From Hydrogenophaga sp. SL48 (GTDB lineage: Bacteria; Pseudomonadota; Gammaproteobacteria; Burkholderiales; Burkholderiaceae_C): a stretch of DNA of 64,000 nucleotides. Shown here piece by piece: positions 45,653-54,240 of the stretch; the stretch's first letter is position 1, and the number at the start of each line of letters is the position of its first letter. The position numbers and the translations under genes are program-made. The notes below the pieces were generated by a model. That model was not told the origin of the DNA. It saw nothing but the letters and a program-made list of their open reading frames with translations, and ran no database searches. The stretch spans positions 558,001 through 622,000 of the forward strand of contig NZ_CP063400.1 in the NCBI RefSeq assembly GCF_021729865.1, in the 5' to 3' direction.

Positions 45653-45845
45653 GGCGGGTGGGCTGGCGGTGTGCCGCAGGGGGTCTTGCGGAGGGACGGG
45701 GATTGCCAGAGCCCGTGCGTCCGGGGGACGCGGCACGGGATGGCGGGGGCCTTTGGGTGGTGGCCCAGAGGCGCGGACTAGAATTTGCCCCAGATTTTAA
45801 GGGTTCGCCCTCGCGGCCCGATCGTTCACCCCGACGCCACCTTCC

Positions 45846-46955
45846 ATGACCCTCACCCCCAACCAGATCCGCTTCCTGTCCTGGGCGGCCATTGCCCTGG
45901 CGACCTGGGCGGTTCTGGCCATGCTGGCGCCGGTGCTGATGCCTTTCCTGCTGGCGGCGGTGCTGGCCTACGCGCTGCACCCGCTGGTGGAGAGGCTGCA
46001 CACCTACAAGATCCCGCGCTGGCTGGGTGCGGGACTGGCCATCGCCTTGCTCATGCTGGTGATGGCAGCCGTGGTGCTGCTGATCGTGCCCGTGATCACC
46101 AAACAGGTGCCGCTGCTCAAGGAGCAGGTGCCGGCGCTGCTGGACCGTGTCAACGACTCGCTGACGCCGCTGGCCGCGCGTTTCGGTGTGGACCTGCAGG
46201 TGGACGTGTCGATGGTGCGCGTGTGGTTGCAGAAACTCATCACCGGCCACGAAGGTGAGTTGCTTGATGGCCTGCTGTCTTCGTTGCGCATCGGCGGCAG
46301 CGCGCTCGCGGCGGTGTTCGGCAACCTGGTGCTCACCCCCATCGTGGCCTATTACCTGCTGCTGGACTGGGCCAACCTGGTCGAGCGCAGCAAGGGCCTG
46401 ATCCCGCCGCGCTGGCGCGCGAACGTGCAGAGCTTTCTGGACGAGACCGACGAGGTGCTGGGCCAGTACCTGCGGGGTCAGTTGCTGGTGATGGGCGTGC
46501 TCGCGGTGTTCTACACCGTGGCGCTGGCGCTGGTGGGGCTCAAACTCGCGCTGCCGATCGGCGTGTTCACCGGTCTGGCGGTGTTCATCCCCTACCTGGG
46601 CTTTGGTCTGGGCCTGGTCATGGGCTTGCTCGCCGCGGTGTTGCAGTTTCAGTCCTTGCTGGGCGTGGTGCTGGTCGGCGCGGTGTACACCGTGGGCCAG
46701 GTGGTCGAGAGCATGTACGTGACGCCGCGCCTGCTGGGCGAGCGCATCGGCCTGCACCCGATCGCCGTCATCTTCGCCCTGATGGCCTTCGGGCACCTGT
46801 TTGGTTTTGTCGGGGTGCTCATCGCCCTGCCCGCGAGCGCGGTGCTGCTGGTGGCGATGCGCCGTGCCAAGGCCGGGTACCTCTCCAGCCGGCTCTACCT
46901 GGAGGCGCCGACCCGGGGCGGGGCTGCGCCGGCCGCACAGGACACCACCGAATGA
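45846..46955 (+). CDS. AI-2E/PerM-family permease, 369 aa
   Basis: Eight or so hydrophobic segments, with two N-terminal hairpins, a hydrophilic domain (residues about 85-150: VITKQVPLLKEQVPALLDRV) and C-terminal spans (LVLTPIVAYYLLLDW, GVFTGLAVFIPYLGFGLGL). Belongs to the AI-2E transporter/PerM family; despite the name, the substrate in proteobacteria is mostly unknown. Its stop overlaps the hda ATG (ATGA). This PerM-like gene before hda is a common order in Burkholderiales, and with purM divergent the segment is typical. Confidence 0.88.
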   Translation: MTLTPNQIRFLSWAAIALATWAVLAMLAPVLMPFLLAAVLAYALHPLVERLHTYKIPRWLGAGLAIALLMLVMAAVVLLIVPVITKQVPLLKEQVPALLDRVNDSLTPLAARFGVDLQVDVSMVRVWLQKLITGHEGELLDGLLSSLRIGGSALAAVFGNLVLTPIVAYYLLLDWANLVERSKGLIPPRWRANVQSFLDETDEVLGQYLRGQLLVMGVLAVFYTVALALVGLKLALPIGVFTGLAVFIPYLGFGLGLVMGLLAAVLQFQSLLGVVLVGAVYTVGQVVESMYVTPRLLGERIGLHPIAVIFALMAFGHLFGFVGVLIALPASAVLLVAMRRAKAGYLSSRLYLEAPTRGGAAPAAQDTTE

Positions 46956-47659
46956 ACCCGGGCCAGCCTCCCATGAAGCAGATGGCGCTCGACATCGGCC
47001 TGGCGCCCGTGCCCACCCTGGCCAATTTCGTGGCGGTGGGCAACGAGGCGGCGCTGGAGCACCTGAGCCTGTGGACCGGCAATCCCAGGCGTTCGCCCGT
47101 GCCCACCTTGCTGTGGGGCGAGGGCGGAAGCGGCAAGACGCACCTGCTGCGCGCGGCGCGCGAGGCCCTGCGGGACCACGGCGGCCAGGTGGGCTGGATC
47201 GACGCCTCGACCCTGCATCCGGTCGAGTACGACGAGCGCTGGGTCGCCGTGGTGCTCGACGACTGCCACCTCTACACCGCCGAGCAGCAGGCCGCCGCGT
47301 TCAACTGGTTCGTCAACGCCCAGACACCGGCCCACGGCCCGGCGCGCTGGGTGCTGGCCGCCGCCGACCGGCCACCGGCCGACCTGCAGCTGCGCGAGGA
47401 CCTGCGCACCCGCCTGGGCTGGGGCCATGTGTTCCAGGTCAAGGCGCTGGGCGAGGCCGAGCGCCGCGCGGTGCTGCGGCGGGCCGCCGACGAGCGCGGT
47501 GTGTTCCTGAGCGACGAGGTGATGGATTTCATGCTCAACCGCTTCTCGCGCGACCTCTCCAGCCTCATGATGCTGCTCGACCAGCTCGACGCCTATGCCC
47601 TGCGCACCCAGCGCGCGATCACCATCCCGCTGATCAAATCCATGCTGGAAAACGAATAG
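46952..47659 (+). CDS. hda: DnaA regulatory inactivator Hda
   Basis: 235 residues, AAA+ DnaA homologue that promotes hydrolysis of DnaA-bound ATP together with the sliding clamp after replication starts. The N-terminus KQMALDIGLAP fits a clamp-binding motif. Walker A: LLWGEGGSGKTHLLRAA. Walker B: VAVVLDDCHLYTA. DnaA-like sensor: SRDLSSLMMLLDQLDAYAL. Overlap with the permease stop (ATGA) and 6 bases to the following HAD gene. Confidence 0.93.
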   Translation: MNPGQPPMKQMALDIGLAPVPTLANFVAVGNEAALEHLSLWTGNPRRSPVPTLLWGEGGSGKTHLLRAAREALRDHGGQVGWIDASTLHPVEYDERWVAVVLDDCHLYTAEQQAAAFNWFVNAQTPAHGPARWVLAAADRPPADLQLREDLRTRLGWGHVFQVKALGEAERRAVLRRAADERGVFLSDEVMDFMLNRFSRDLSSLMMLLDQLDAYALRTQRAITIPLIKSMLENE

Positions 47660-47665
47660 ACCTTG

Positions 47666-48334
47666 ATGCGCCTAGCCCTTTTTGATCTCGATCACACCCT
47701 CATCCCCATCGACTCCGACCATGCCTGGGGACAGTTCACCGTCACGCTGGGCTGGCGCGACGCTGAGACCCACACCCGTGCCAACGACGCCTTCTACGAA
47801 CAGTACAAGGCCGGCACGCTGGACATCCACGAATACATCCGCTTCTCCGTCGCCCCGCTGGCCGAACACGGCGTGGCCCGGTGCGACGCCGCGCACCGCC
47901 GGTTCATGGACGAGGTCATCCGCCCGGCCATGAAGCCGCAGGCCATGGAACTGGTGCGGCGCCACCAGGCGGCGGGTGACACGGTGATTGTGGTCACCGC
48001 GACCAACGCCTTCGTGACCCGACCGATCGCCGAGGCCTTTGGGGTGCCGGAGCTGATCGCCATCGATCTGGAGCGCGATGCCCAGGGCAACCCCACCGGC
48101 GCCATCCGTGGCACGCCCTCGTTCCGGGAGGGCAAGGTCGCTCGTGTGGAACAATGGCTGTCCGAGCGTGGTCTGGACTGGTCGCGTGTCGAGCACAGCA
48201 CCTTCTACAGCGACTCCATCAACGACTTGCCGCTGCTGGACAAGGTGCACGAGCCGGTGGCCACCAATCCCGATGCCCGGCTCAGCGCCATTGCCGCCGA
48301 ACGGGGCTGGCGCATTCTGAACCTATTCGAATGA
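47666..48334 (+). CDS. HAD-superfamily IB phosphatase, 222 aa
   Basis: Phosphoserine-phosphatase-like HAD: DxDxT as ALFDLDHTLIPIDSDHA, the ATN segment IVVTATNAFVTRPIAEAFG and late YSDSINDLPLLDKVHEPVAT, which is typical of the HAD-IB/TIGR01490 group. Its substrate is not known. I use ATG 47666; TTG 47663 is the other possibility. The stop overlaps the pcnB ATG (ATGA). Confidence 0.87.
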   Translation: MRLALFDLDHTLIPIDSDHAWGQFTVTLGWRDAETHTRANDAFYEQYKAGTLDIHEYIRFSVAPLAEHGVARCDAAHRRFMDEVIRPAMKPQAMELVRRHQAAGDTVIVVTATNAFVTRPIAEAFGVPELIAIDLERDAQGNPTGAIRGTPSFREGKVARVEQWLSERGLDWSRVEHSTFYSDSINDLPLLDKVHEPVATNPDARLSAIAAERGWRILNLFE

Positions 48335-49989
48335 TCAAAAAATTCATCAACAAGCTGCTCGGCAAGTCCAACGAGCCCAAGCCCGCCAAAACGCCGAAGT
48401 TCGGCAAACGGGACGATGTGCCGGCCTCCGTGCACGGCATCGACCGCAAACTGGTCGACCAGCGCGCGCTGGACGTGGTGCACACCCTGAAAGACGCGGG
48501 CTTCGAGGCCTACCTGGTCGGTGGAGCGGTCCGTGACCTGCTGCTCGGCCTGCGCCCGAAAGACTTTGACGTGGCCACCAGCGCCACGCCCGAGCAGGTG
48601 AAAGGGCTGTTCCGCCGTGCCTTCATCATCGGCCGGCGCTTCCGCATCGTGCATGTGGTCTATGGGCGCGGGCGTGAACACGAAATGATCGAGGTGTCCA
48701 CCTTCCGCGCCTACCTCGACAGCGCCGACGCCGAGCAGGTGGCCGGCAACGAGCGCACCAGCAAGGGCGAACTCGCCGGCATGAAACACGCGGTGGACGC
48801 CAGCGGCCGCGTGCTGCGCGACAACGTGTGGGGCCCGATCGAGCAGGACGCCGCGCGCCGCGATTTCAGCATCAACGCCATGTACTACGACCCCGAGTCG
48901 GAGATCGTGGTCGATTTCCACAACGGCATCCGTGACGCGAAGAAGAAGACGCTGCGCATGATCGGCGACGCCGCCACGCGCTACCGCGAAGACCCGGTGC
49001 GCATCATCCGCGCCGTGCGTTTTGCGGCCAAGCTCAGCGGCCTGGGGTTCACGTTTGACGCCAAGACGCTGGAGCCGCTGGCGTCCTCGCGCAAGCTGCT
49101 GCTGGATGTGCCGCAGAGCCGCCTGTTCGACGAGATGCTCAAGCTGCTGCAGACCGGCCATTCGCTCGCCAGCGTGGCGCAGCTCAAGGCTGTGGGTCTG
49201 AACACGGGCATCTATCCGCTGCTCGACGTGGTGGTGGAGCGCGCCGACGACGAGTTCGTCAAGCTCGCGCTGCAGGACACCGACCGCCGTGTTGGCGAAA
49301 GCAAGCCGGTGGCGCCGAGTTTCCTGCTGGCCTGCGTGCTGTGGGCCGACGTGCGCAAGGGCTGGAGCCAGCGCCTGCAGCCGCGTGGCAACCAGCGCCC
49401 GCCCCCGGCGTTTGGCGCGCTCCAGGACGCGGTGGACGAGGTGTTCGAGAGCCGCATCGGCGACGTGTCGGGCCGCGGCAAGCTGGGCGCTGACATGCGC
49501 GAGATCTGGATGATGCAGCCGCGCTTCGACAAGCGGGTGGGCACGTCGCCTTTCAGCCTGGTGGAGCAGGCCCGGTTCCGCGCCGGTTTCGATTTCCTGC
49601 GCCTGCGTGCGCAGGTGGGCGAGGTGGAAGAAGAGCTCGCCCACTGGTGGGAAACCTTCAGCATGGCCAGCGACGAAGTGCGCGAAGACATGGTGGACGC
49701 GCAGCGCAAGGTCAACCAGCCCAAGGCGGGCCCGGGCAAAGCACGCCGTGTGAAGAAAGACGACCCCGATCACCCGGTGTCGTCCAACGCCGCTGTACCG
49801 GCCGACGATCCGCGCTTTCGCGGCGCGGACGACGGCGATGAAACGTCGGGCGAAGACGGCGGTGAACCGAGCGCCGCCGGCGACGCACCCGAGGGCAGTG
49901 CGCCCGCCAAGAAGCGCCGCCGCCGCCGCCGCAAACCCGGTGGCGCTGGTGGCGCCAGCGGCCCTGCCGATGCGGGCGGCGCCGACTGA
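48331..49989 (+). CDS. pcnB: Poly(A) polymerase I
   Basis: 552 residues; adds 3' poly(A) tails to RNA and promotes decay. Class II nucleotidyltransferase signatures: FEAYLVGGAVRDLLLGLRPK then DFDVAT (catalytic Asp pair), FRIVHVVYGRGREHEMIEVS, DAARRDFSINAMYYDPESEI and the RNA-binding part ATRYREDPVRIIRAVRFAAK. The C-terminus is long, Gly/Asp-rich and ends with a basic Arg run (KKRRRRRRKP). ATG 48331 overlaps the HAD stop. It precedes folK as in many beta-proteobacteria. Confidence 0.94.
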   Translation: MIKKFINKLLGKSNEPKPAKTPKFGKRDDVPASVHGIDRKLVDQRALDVVHTLKDAGFEAYLVGGAVRDLLLGLRPKDFDVATSATPEQVKGLFRRAFIIGRRFRIVHVVYGRGREHEMIEVSTFRAYLDSADAEQVAGNERTSKGELAGMKHAVDASGRVLRDNVWGPIEQDAARRDFSINAMYYDPESEIVVDFHNGIRDAKKKTLRMIGDAATRYREDPVRIIRAVRFAAKLSGLGFTFDAKTLEPLASSRKLLLDVPQSRLFDEMLKLLQTGHSLASVAQLKAVGLNTGIYPLLDVVVERADDEFVKLALQDTDRRVGESKPVAPSFLLACVLWADVRKGWSQRLQPRGNQRPPPAFGALQDAVDEVFESRIGDVSGRGKLGADMREIWMMQPRFDKRVGTSPFSLVEQARFRAGFDFLRLRAQVGEVEEELAHWWETFSMASDEVREDMVDAQRKVNQPKAGPGKARRVKKDDPDHPVSSNAAVPADDPRFRGADDGDETSGEDGGEPSAAGDAPEGSAPAKKRRRRRRKPGGAGGASGPADAGGAD

Positions 49990-50008
49990 CGTCCGGCCGG
50001 TCCGGGTT

Positions 50009-50476
50009 GTGGTACGCCCTGAAATCACGGCCTTTGTGGCACTCGGTGCCAACTTGGGCGACGCCGCACAGGCGCTGCGCGACGCATTCGCCGCGCTGGC
50101 CGGCGTGCCCGGTGTGCGGCTGGTGAAGGCGTCCAGCCTGTACCGCACGGCACCCATCGAATCGAACGGGCCGGACTACATCAACGCGGTGGCCGAGATC
50201 GCCACCACCCTCACCGCGCCCGAGCTGCTGATGGCGTTGCAAGCCATCGAACACGGCGCAGGGCGCGAGCGGCCCTACCGCAACGCGCCGCGCACGCTGG
50301 ACCTGGACCTGCTGCTCTACGGCAACGCGAGCATCGACTCAGCAACACTGACCGTGCCGCATCCACGCATGTGGGAGCGCGCGTTCGTGCTGGTGCCGCT
50401 GCACGAGATTGCGCCAGGGCTGGTGACCACAGACATGCGGAAAGCGGTGTCAGAGCAAGCGATTCAGCGCGTGTAA
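50009..50476 (+). CDS. folK: 2-amino-4-hydroxy-6-hydroxymethyldihydropteridine pyrophosphokinase
   Basis: HPPK of folate synthesis (155 residues from GTG 50009). Motifs: TAFVALGANLGDAAQALRDA, LYRTAPIESNGPDYINAVAE, and the catalytic NAPRTLDLDLLLYGNASID with its Asp pair, then VPHPRMWERAFVLVPL. I prefer GTG 50009, since the conserved start is 7 residues later; ATG 49970 is possible but overlaps pcnB by 20 bases. It follows pcnB directly, the usual pair. Confidence 0.9.
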   Translation: MVRPEITAFVALGANLGDAAQALRDAFAALAGVPGVRLVKASSLYRTAPIESNGPDYINAVAEIATTLTAPELLMALQAIEHGAGRERPYRNAPRTLDLDLLLYGNASIDSATLTVPHPRMWERAFVLVPLHEIAPGLVTTDMRKAVSEQAIQRV

Positions 50477-50501
50477 ATCGCACCCGGAGCGCGTGGCTTC
50501 A

Positions 50502-50582
50502 TCCAGGATGCGGTGGAACCGGCTTCGCCGGGCCACTCGCATCGCCCCCTGGGGGGTGACGCCGCAGGCGGCGCGGGGGGGA
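50502..50582 (-). repeat. Dispersed intergenic repeat, reverse copy
   Basis: GCGGTGGAACCGGCTTCGCC then GGGCCACTCGCATCGCCCCC-TGGGGGGTGACG and CGCAGGCGGCGCGGGGG. It closely resembles the reverse copy at 30650. It lies between folK and pdxH, which converge. Confidence 0.72.
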
Positions 50583-50587
50583 AATCT

Positions 50588-51223
50588 TCAAGGCGCCAGC
50601 CGCTCCCGCAGCCACCCACCATCGCCCTGCAGCGTGTAGCGCAGTCGGTCGTGCAGGCGGCTCTTGCGGCCCTGCCAGAACTGCCAGTTGTCGGGCTTCA
50701 GGCGGTAGCCGCCCCAGTGCGGCGGGCGCGGCGGTTGCAGCAGGAACTGGGCGCCGTATTTCGCGGCGTTGGTCACCAGCACGGTGCGGCTGTCGATCAC
50801 TTCGCTTTGTGGGCTGGCCCAGGCGCCGATGCGGCTGTCCAGCGGGCGGCTGTGGAAGTACTGATCGCTCTCGGCGTCGCTCACTTTCTCCACCATGCCT
50901 TCGATGCGCACCACGCGCTCCATCTCGACCCAGTGAAACTGCAAGGCGGCGAACGGGTTGCCGGCCAGCTCGCGGCCCTTGTGGCTCTGGTAGTTGGTGT
51001 ACCAGACGATGCCGCGTTCGTCGTAGCCCTTGATCAGCACGATGCGCGTGCTCGGACGCAGGTTGGAGCCGACGGTGGCCAGGGTCATGGCGTTGGGCTC
51101 GGGCACCTCGCCGCTGATGGCCTCGTTGAGCCAGCGCTCAAACTGTTTCAAGGGATCGGCGTGGGAGGCCGACTCGCTGAGTTCGGCCTTTTCGTAGCTT
51201 TTGCGCAGGTCGGCGATGTTCAT
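50588..51223 (-). CDS. pdxH: Pyridoxamine/pyridoxine 5'-phosphate oxidase
   Basis: 211 residues. FMN enzyme that makes pyridoxal phosphate. Motifs: [80 protein letters not shown] and the C-terminal substrate site [19 protein letters not shown] ending [11 protein letters not shown] 51223 begins the conserved N-terminus. It follows the ChaC-like gene by 52 bases on the same strand and converges with folK. Confidence 0.95.
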   Translation of the reverse strand: MNIADLRKSYEKAELSESASHADPLKQFERWLNEAISGEVPEPNAMTLATVGSNLRPSTRIVLIKGYDERGIVWYTNYQSHKGRELAGNPFAALQFHWVEMERVVRIEGMVEKVSDAESDQYFHSRPLDSRIGAWASPQSEVIDSRTVLVTNAAKYGAQFLLQPPRPPHWGGYRLKPDNWQFWQGRKSRLHDRLRYTLQGDGGWLRERLAP

Positions 51224-51275
51224 CCGGGCAGTATAGAAGCGGGCCGGTGGCTGACGAGTGCGGCGGGTCAAGCTT

Positions 51276-51929
51276 TCAGGGCAGATCGTCCGCGAGGCGC
51301 AGCAGTTGCGCCAGCGCGTGGTCTTCGATGCCGTGCGCGCGCAAGCCATGCAGTGTCTGGCGGGCGTAGTCCAGCGTGCTGCCGTAGCGCCCGCACGAAT
51401 GGGTGAATATCTCGCGGTAGCGCTCGTCGCTCAGGGGGCCTGTGTGGTTGGGGCTGCGCTCCGACAGCGTGAAGGCGAGGGCGCGCACCGGGCCCTGGTC
51501 GGTGCGGCACAGCAGCCACTTCGGGTCGTACACCGGGTTGGGCATTTCGCGGGCCCACAAGGCCGGCATCTGTGCCTCCACCTGATCGTGGGGCAGGCGC
51601 AGGGCCATGCCGGTGCAGCTGCCGCCACGCATCAAGGCGAACACCAGGCCCGGGCGCTCGGGTGTGCCCCGGTTCACCCGGCTCCACATGTGCAGGCAGC
51701 GGTGGTGACCGTGCACCCGGGCGATGCGCTGCTCGGCGGCCTGGAACTCGGGGCGCCACACCAGGGATGCGTAACCGAACACCCAGAGGTCGGCCTTCGG
51801 GCCCATGGAGCGCCACTGCGCCAGGGTGTCGGCCATCATCTGCGCGCCGTCGCGCCGGGCCGGGTCCCAGGTGTCTGGCCGGCGGGTGCGTGGGGCGTTG
51901 AGGGTGGTCGGTGCGGCGGTGTCGGCCAT
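51276..51929 (-). CDS. ChaC-like gamma-glutamylcyclotransferase, 217 aa
   Basis: ChaC family: [20 protein letters not shown], FGYxSLxW motif at the cyclotransferase site, then [40 protein letters not shown]. ChaC enzymes split glutathione to 5-oxoproline and Cys-Gly. Full length. The longer frame on the other register is shadow. Fifty-two bases upstream of pdxH and divergent from the OmpA-domain gene. Confidence 0.83.
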   Translation of the reverse strand: MADTAAPTTLNAPRTRRPDTWDPARRDGAQMMADTLAQWRSMGPKADLWVFGYASLVWRPEFQAAEQRIARVHGHHRCLHMWSRVNRGTPERPGLVFALMRGGSCTGMALRLPHDQVEAQMPALWAREMPNPVYDPKWLLCRTDQGPVRALAFTLSERSPNHTGPLSDERYREIFTHSCGRYGSTLDYARQTLHGLRAHGIEDHALAQLLRLADDLP

Positions 51930-52030
51930 TTACAATCTTCGGTGGGTTTGGCACCCCGCGCCTGAAGGCCCGGTGAGTCGCCAAACGGTGTTCTGTATTC
52001 CTCTAATTATTCTTCACGGAGTGTGTGCCC

Positions 52031-52630
52031 ATGTCTTCCCAAGATGACAACCCAGAAGGCCGCGTTGTCGCGGTGGTGTTGATTGCAGCGGTGCTGCTGG
52101 CGGTGGGCCTTGCGGTGGGTGTGGGGATCCAGAAGGTTCGTGCCCATGGCGCCAAGGCCGCGGTAACGGCCACTGCGGGGGCTGCCGGAGCGGGTGTTGC
52201 GCCCGCTGGCGCGGTGGTCGCGGCGGGGGCCGGCACCGGCGCAGCGCCGGTCGCCGCTGAAGCGGCCGCCGCCACCGCGGCGCCCGCCGCCGCAAGCGAC
52301 GACGCCAGCGTGGTGGTGGAAAACGGCGTGGTGAAGTTCTACTTCGCCCCCAGCAAGTTCGAGCTGGCGCCCGGCGCGCTGGGCGCGCTGGCCGATGCCA
52401 TCGCGGCCGCCAAGGGCGGCAAGCGCCTCGTGCTGTCGGGGTTCCATGACGCCACGGGCGACCCAGCCAGGAATGCCGAGATCGCCAGGAAGCGCGCGTT
52501 CGCCGTGCGCGATGCGCTGATCGGCGCGGGCGTGACCGGTTCCAGCCTGGAGCTCAAGAAGCCCGAGCAGACCACCGGTACCGGCAACAACGCCGAAGCC
52601 CGCCGCGTGGAAGTGATGATCGTGCCGTGA
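52031..52630 (+). CDS. OmpA-domain membrane protein, 199 aa
   Basis: One N-terminal transmembrane segment (VVAVVLIAAVLLAVGLAVGV, residues about 13-33), a long Ala/Gly-rich linker (residues 45-90), and a C-terminal OmpA/MotB-like domain: VKFYFAPSKFELAPGALGAL, LVLSGFHDATGDPARNAEIA, ARKRAFAVRDALIGAGVT and EARRVEVMIVP. The DxxG-type peptidoglycan-binding residues are partly altered (HDATGDPARN). Anchored in the inner membrane with the domain in the periplasm. ATG 52031 is chosen over GTG 52025; CGGAG lies upstream. Confidence 0.82.
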   Translation: MSSQDDNPEGRVVAVVLIAAVLLAVGLAVGVGIQKVRAHGAKAAVTATAGAAGAGVAPAGAVVAAGAGTGAAPVAAEAAAATAAPAAASDDASVVVENGVVKFYFAPSKFELAPGALGALADAIAAAKGGKRLVLSGFHDATGDPARNAEIARKRAFAVRDALIGAGVTGSSLELKKPEQTTGTGNNAEARRVEVMIVP

Positions 52631-52648
52631 GCGGACGCTTGCTTCAGC

Positions 52649-52675
52649 AAAAAGCCCGGCAGTGCCGGGCTTTTT
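52649..52675. terminator. Rho-independent terminator, usable from both strands
   Basis: AAAAAGCCCGGC, loop AGT, GCCGGGCTTTTT: a perfect 12-bp stem with T run, 18 bases after the OmpA-domain gene and 18 before the end of gloA on the other strand. It should terminate both. Confidence 0.9.
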
Positions 52676-52693
52676 CTTTGGCTGGGTCGGGCC

Positions 52694-53107
52694 TCAGCGC
52701 AGGCCTTGACCGGCCTGGTGGTCCGACCGTTGGATGAGCTCGATCTTGTAGCCGTCCGGGTCGGTCACGAAGGCGATGACCGTGCTGCCACCGGCCACCG
52801 GACCGGCCTCGCGCGTGACGTTGCCACCGGCGGCCTTGATCTTGTCGCAGGCCGCGTACGCGTCGGGCACGCCCAGGGCGATGTGGCCGTAGGCCGTGCC
52901 GAGTTCGTAGCTTTCGGTGCCCCAGTTGTAGGTGAGTTCGATCTCGGCCTGGCCGGGGTTGCCGCCGTCAAAGCCCAGGAAGGCCAGCGAGTATTTGTAT
53001 TGCGGATTTTCCGAGGTACGCAGCAGCTGCATGCCCAGCACCTGGGTGTAGAAATCGATGGAGCGCTGCAGGTTGCCCACGCGCAGCATGGTGTGGAGGA
53101 ATCGCAT
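52694..53107 (-). CDS. gloA: Glyoxalase I (lactoylglutathione lyase)
   Basis: 137 residues, close to E. coli GloA. Metal ligands in the usual places: His5 ([20 protein letters not shown]), Glu in [11 protein letters not shown], His in [20 protein letters not shown] and Glu in [12 protein letters not shown]. Converts the methylglyoxal-glutathione adduct to lactoylglutathione; the enterobacterial-type length suggests a nickel enzyme. ATG 53107 begins the conserved N-terminus. Next to the OmpA-domain gene terminator. Confidence 0.93.
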   Translation of the reverse strand: MRFLHTMLRVGNLQRSIDFYTQVLGMQLLRTSENPQYKYSLAFLGFDGGNPGQAEIELTYNWGTESYELGTAYGHIALGVPDAYAACDKIKAAGGNVTREAGPVAGGSTVIAFVTDPDGYKIELIQRSDHQAGQGLR

Positions 53108-53138
53108 CGGTGGCCTTTTTGTACGGGGGAGGCGCCGA

Positions 53139-53702
53139 TTATGTGGTGGAGCCGCCCGCCGGTTTGTGGTGCAGGTCGAAGACCAGGCAGGTCGTCGTGG
53201 CATGGGCGTAGAGCGTTCCGTCGGGGCCGACCAGTTGTGCTTCGGCGGTGGCGAGCTGGCGGCCGCAGTGGATCACGCGGCCGATGGCGCGCACGCGCTG
53301 CACCTTGGGGGTGAGTGCTCGCACGATGTTCACGCTCAGCTCGGCCGTGGTGTAGGCGCGAACGGGCGGCATTTTGGTGTGCACGGCACAGCCCAGCGCC
53401 GAGTCGAGCAAGGTGGCGAACCAGCCGCCGTGCACCGTGCCCATGGGGTTGAGGTGGTGCAGGCCGGGGGTGCCCTGGAAGACGGCGCTGCCGTCGCCGA
53501 CCTCGACGATCAGGAAGTCCAGCGTCTGGGCGATGGCAGCGAAGGGGATGTCACCGTTGAGCATGGCCTGCATCTGCTCCAGCCCGGTCTTGCCCGCGAT
53601 CTGCTCTGGCCTCGCCACGCCGGGGCCCGGGCCGCGCTCCAGCCGTTGAAGGATCTCGCGCTCCTGCGCCAGCCAGTTGTCCAGGGTGTCATTCGCGCTC
53701 AT
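53139..53702 (-). CDS. PaaI-type thioesterase (hotdog fold), 187 aa
   Basis: 4HBT/PaaI domain: [20 protein letters not shown] then [10 protein letters not shown], with the HGG and the downstream Asp of the active site, and [17 protein letters not shown]. The N-terminal 50 residues are helical. It probably hydrolyses an aromatic or acyl-CoA thioester. Start ATG 53702 is preceded by ATGGAGAAACCC; the upstream ATG 53714 overlaps that site. Divergent from a MarR gene with an operator between, which probably regulates it. Confidence 0.85.
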   Translation of the reverse strand: MSANDTLDNWLAQEREILQRLERGPGPGVARPEQIAGKTGLEQMQAMLNGDIPFAAIAQTLDFLIVEVGDGSAVFQGTPGLHHLNPMGTVHGGWFATLLDSALGCAVHTKMPPVRAYTTAELSVNIVRALTPKVQRVRAIGRVIHCGRQLATAEAQLVGPDGTLYAHATTTCLVFDLHHKPAGGSTT

Positions 53703-53720
53703 GGGTTTCTCCATAACAGT

Positions 53721-53747
53721 TGCATATGCATTGATTGTAGATACAAT
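53721..53747. promoter_or_regulatory. Candidate MarR operators between divergent thioesterase and marR-like gene
   Basis: ATTGTA-GA-TACAAT (53734-53747) is a perfect inverted repeat, and TGCATATGCA (53721-53730) is another palindrome beside it. Both lie in the 52-base divergent gap. The first fits the typical MarR site pattern TTGTAnnTACAA, so autoregulation of the MarR-MFS pair and control of the thioesterase is likely. Confidence 0.65.
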
Positions 53748-53754
53748 TGATCGC

Positions 53755-54240
53755 ATGAACCCTGTCGCCACCGCGTCAACCCGCACAGCCCCTGCGGTCA
53801 AGCCCCAGGGCTGCACCAACCTCAAGCTGCGCCAGCTGATGCGCCGCATCGCCAGCCACTACGACGCCGAGCTGGGCAAGACCGGCCTCAAGACCACGCA
53901 GTACTCGCTGCTGTCCTACGTGGTGAAGCTCGGGCCGATCCGGGCGGTGGATCTGGCGGCACAGATGAAGATGAGCAGCTCCACGCTCTCGCGCAACCTG
54001 CAGCCGCTGGTGGCCGCCGGCTGGCTGGTGATGGGTCCAGGCGCCGACGCGCGCAGCCGCCTCATCAGCGCCACGACCGAAGGCCAGGCCAAGCGCACCG
54101 AGGCGCAGCGGCGCTGGCGGGTGGCGCAGGAAAGCCTCAACCAGACCCTGGGCCTGGACCGCGTGCGGGCGCTGCACTCGCTGATCGACGAAGCCATGGA
54201 CCTGCTCAACCCCGAAGGAAGCACCGATGAAACGGCATGA
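53755..54240 (+). CDS. MarR-family transcriptional regulator, 161 aa
   Basis: Winged helix: LKLRQLMRRIASHYDAELGK, TTQYSLLSYVVKLGPIRAVD, LAAQMKMSSSTLSRNLQPLV, wing MGPGADARSRLISATTEGQA. ATG 53755 has no clear ribosome site and lies 7 bases after the operator, so the transcript may have a very short leader. It overlaps the MFS gene by 14 bases, so regulator and transporter form one unit. Confidence 0.88.
   Translation: MNPVATASTRTAPAVKPQGCTNLKLRQLMRRIASHYDAELGKTGLKTTQYSLLSYVVKLGPIRAVDLAAQMKMSSSTLSRNLQPLVAAGWLVMGPGADARSRLISATTEGQAKRTEAQRRWRVAQESLNQTLGLDRVRALHSLIDEAMDLLNPEGSTDETA

Noticed and set aside
45653..45845. Purine riboswitch upstream of purM
   Set aside because: The gap shows no aptamer core; only a weak promoter-like TAGAAT for the divergent gene was seen.
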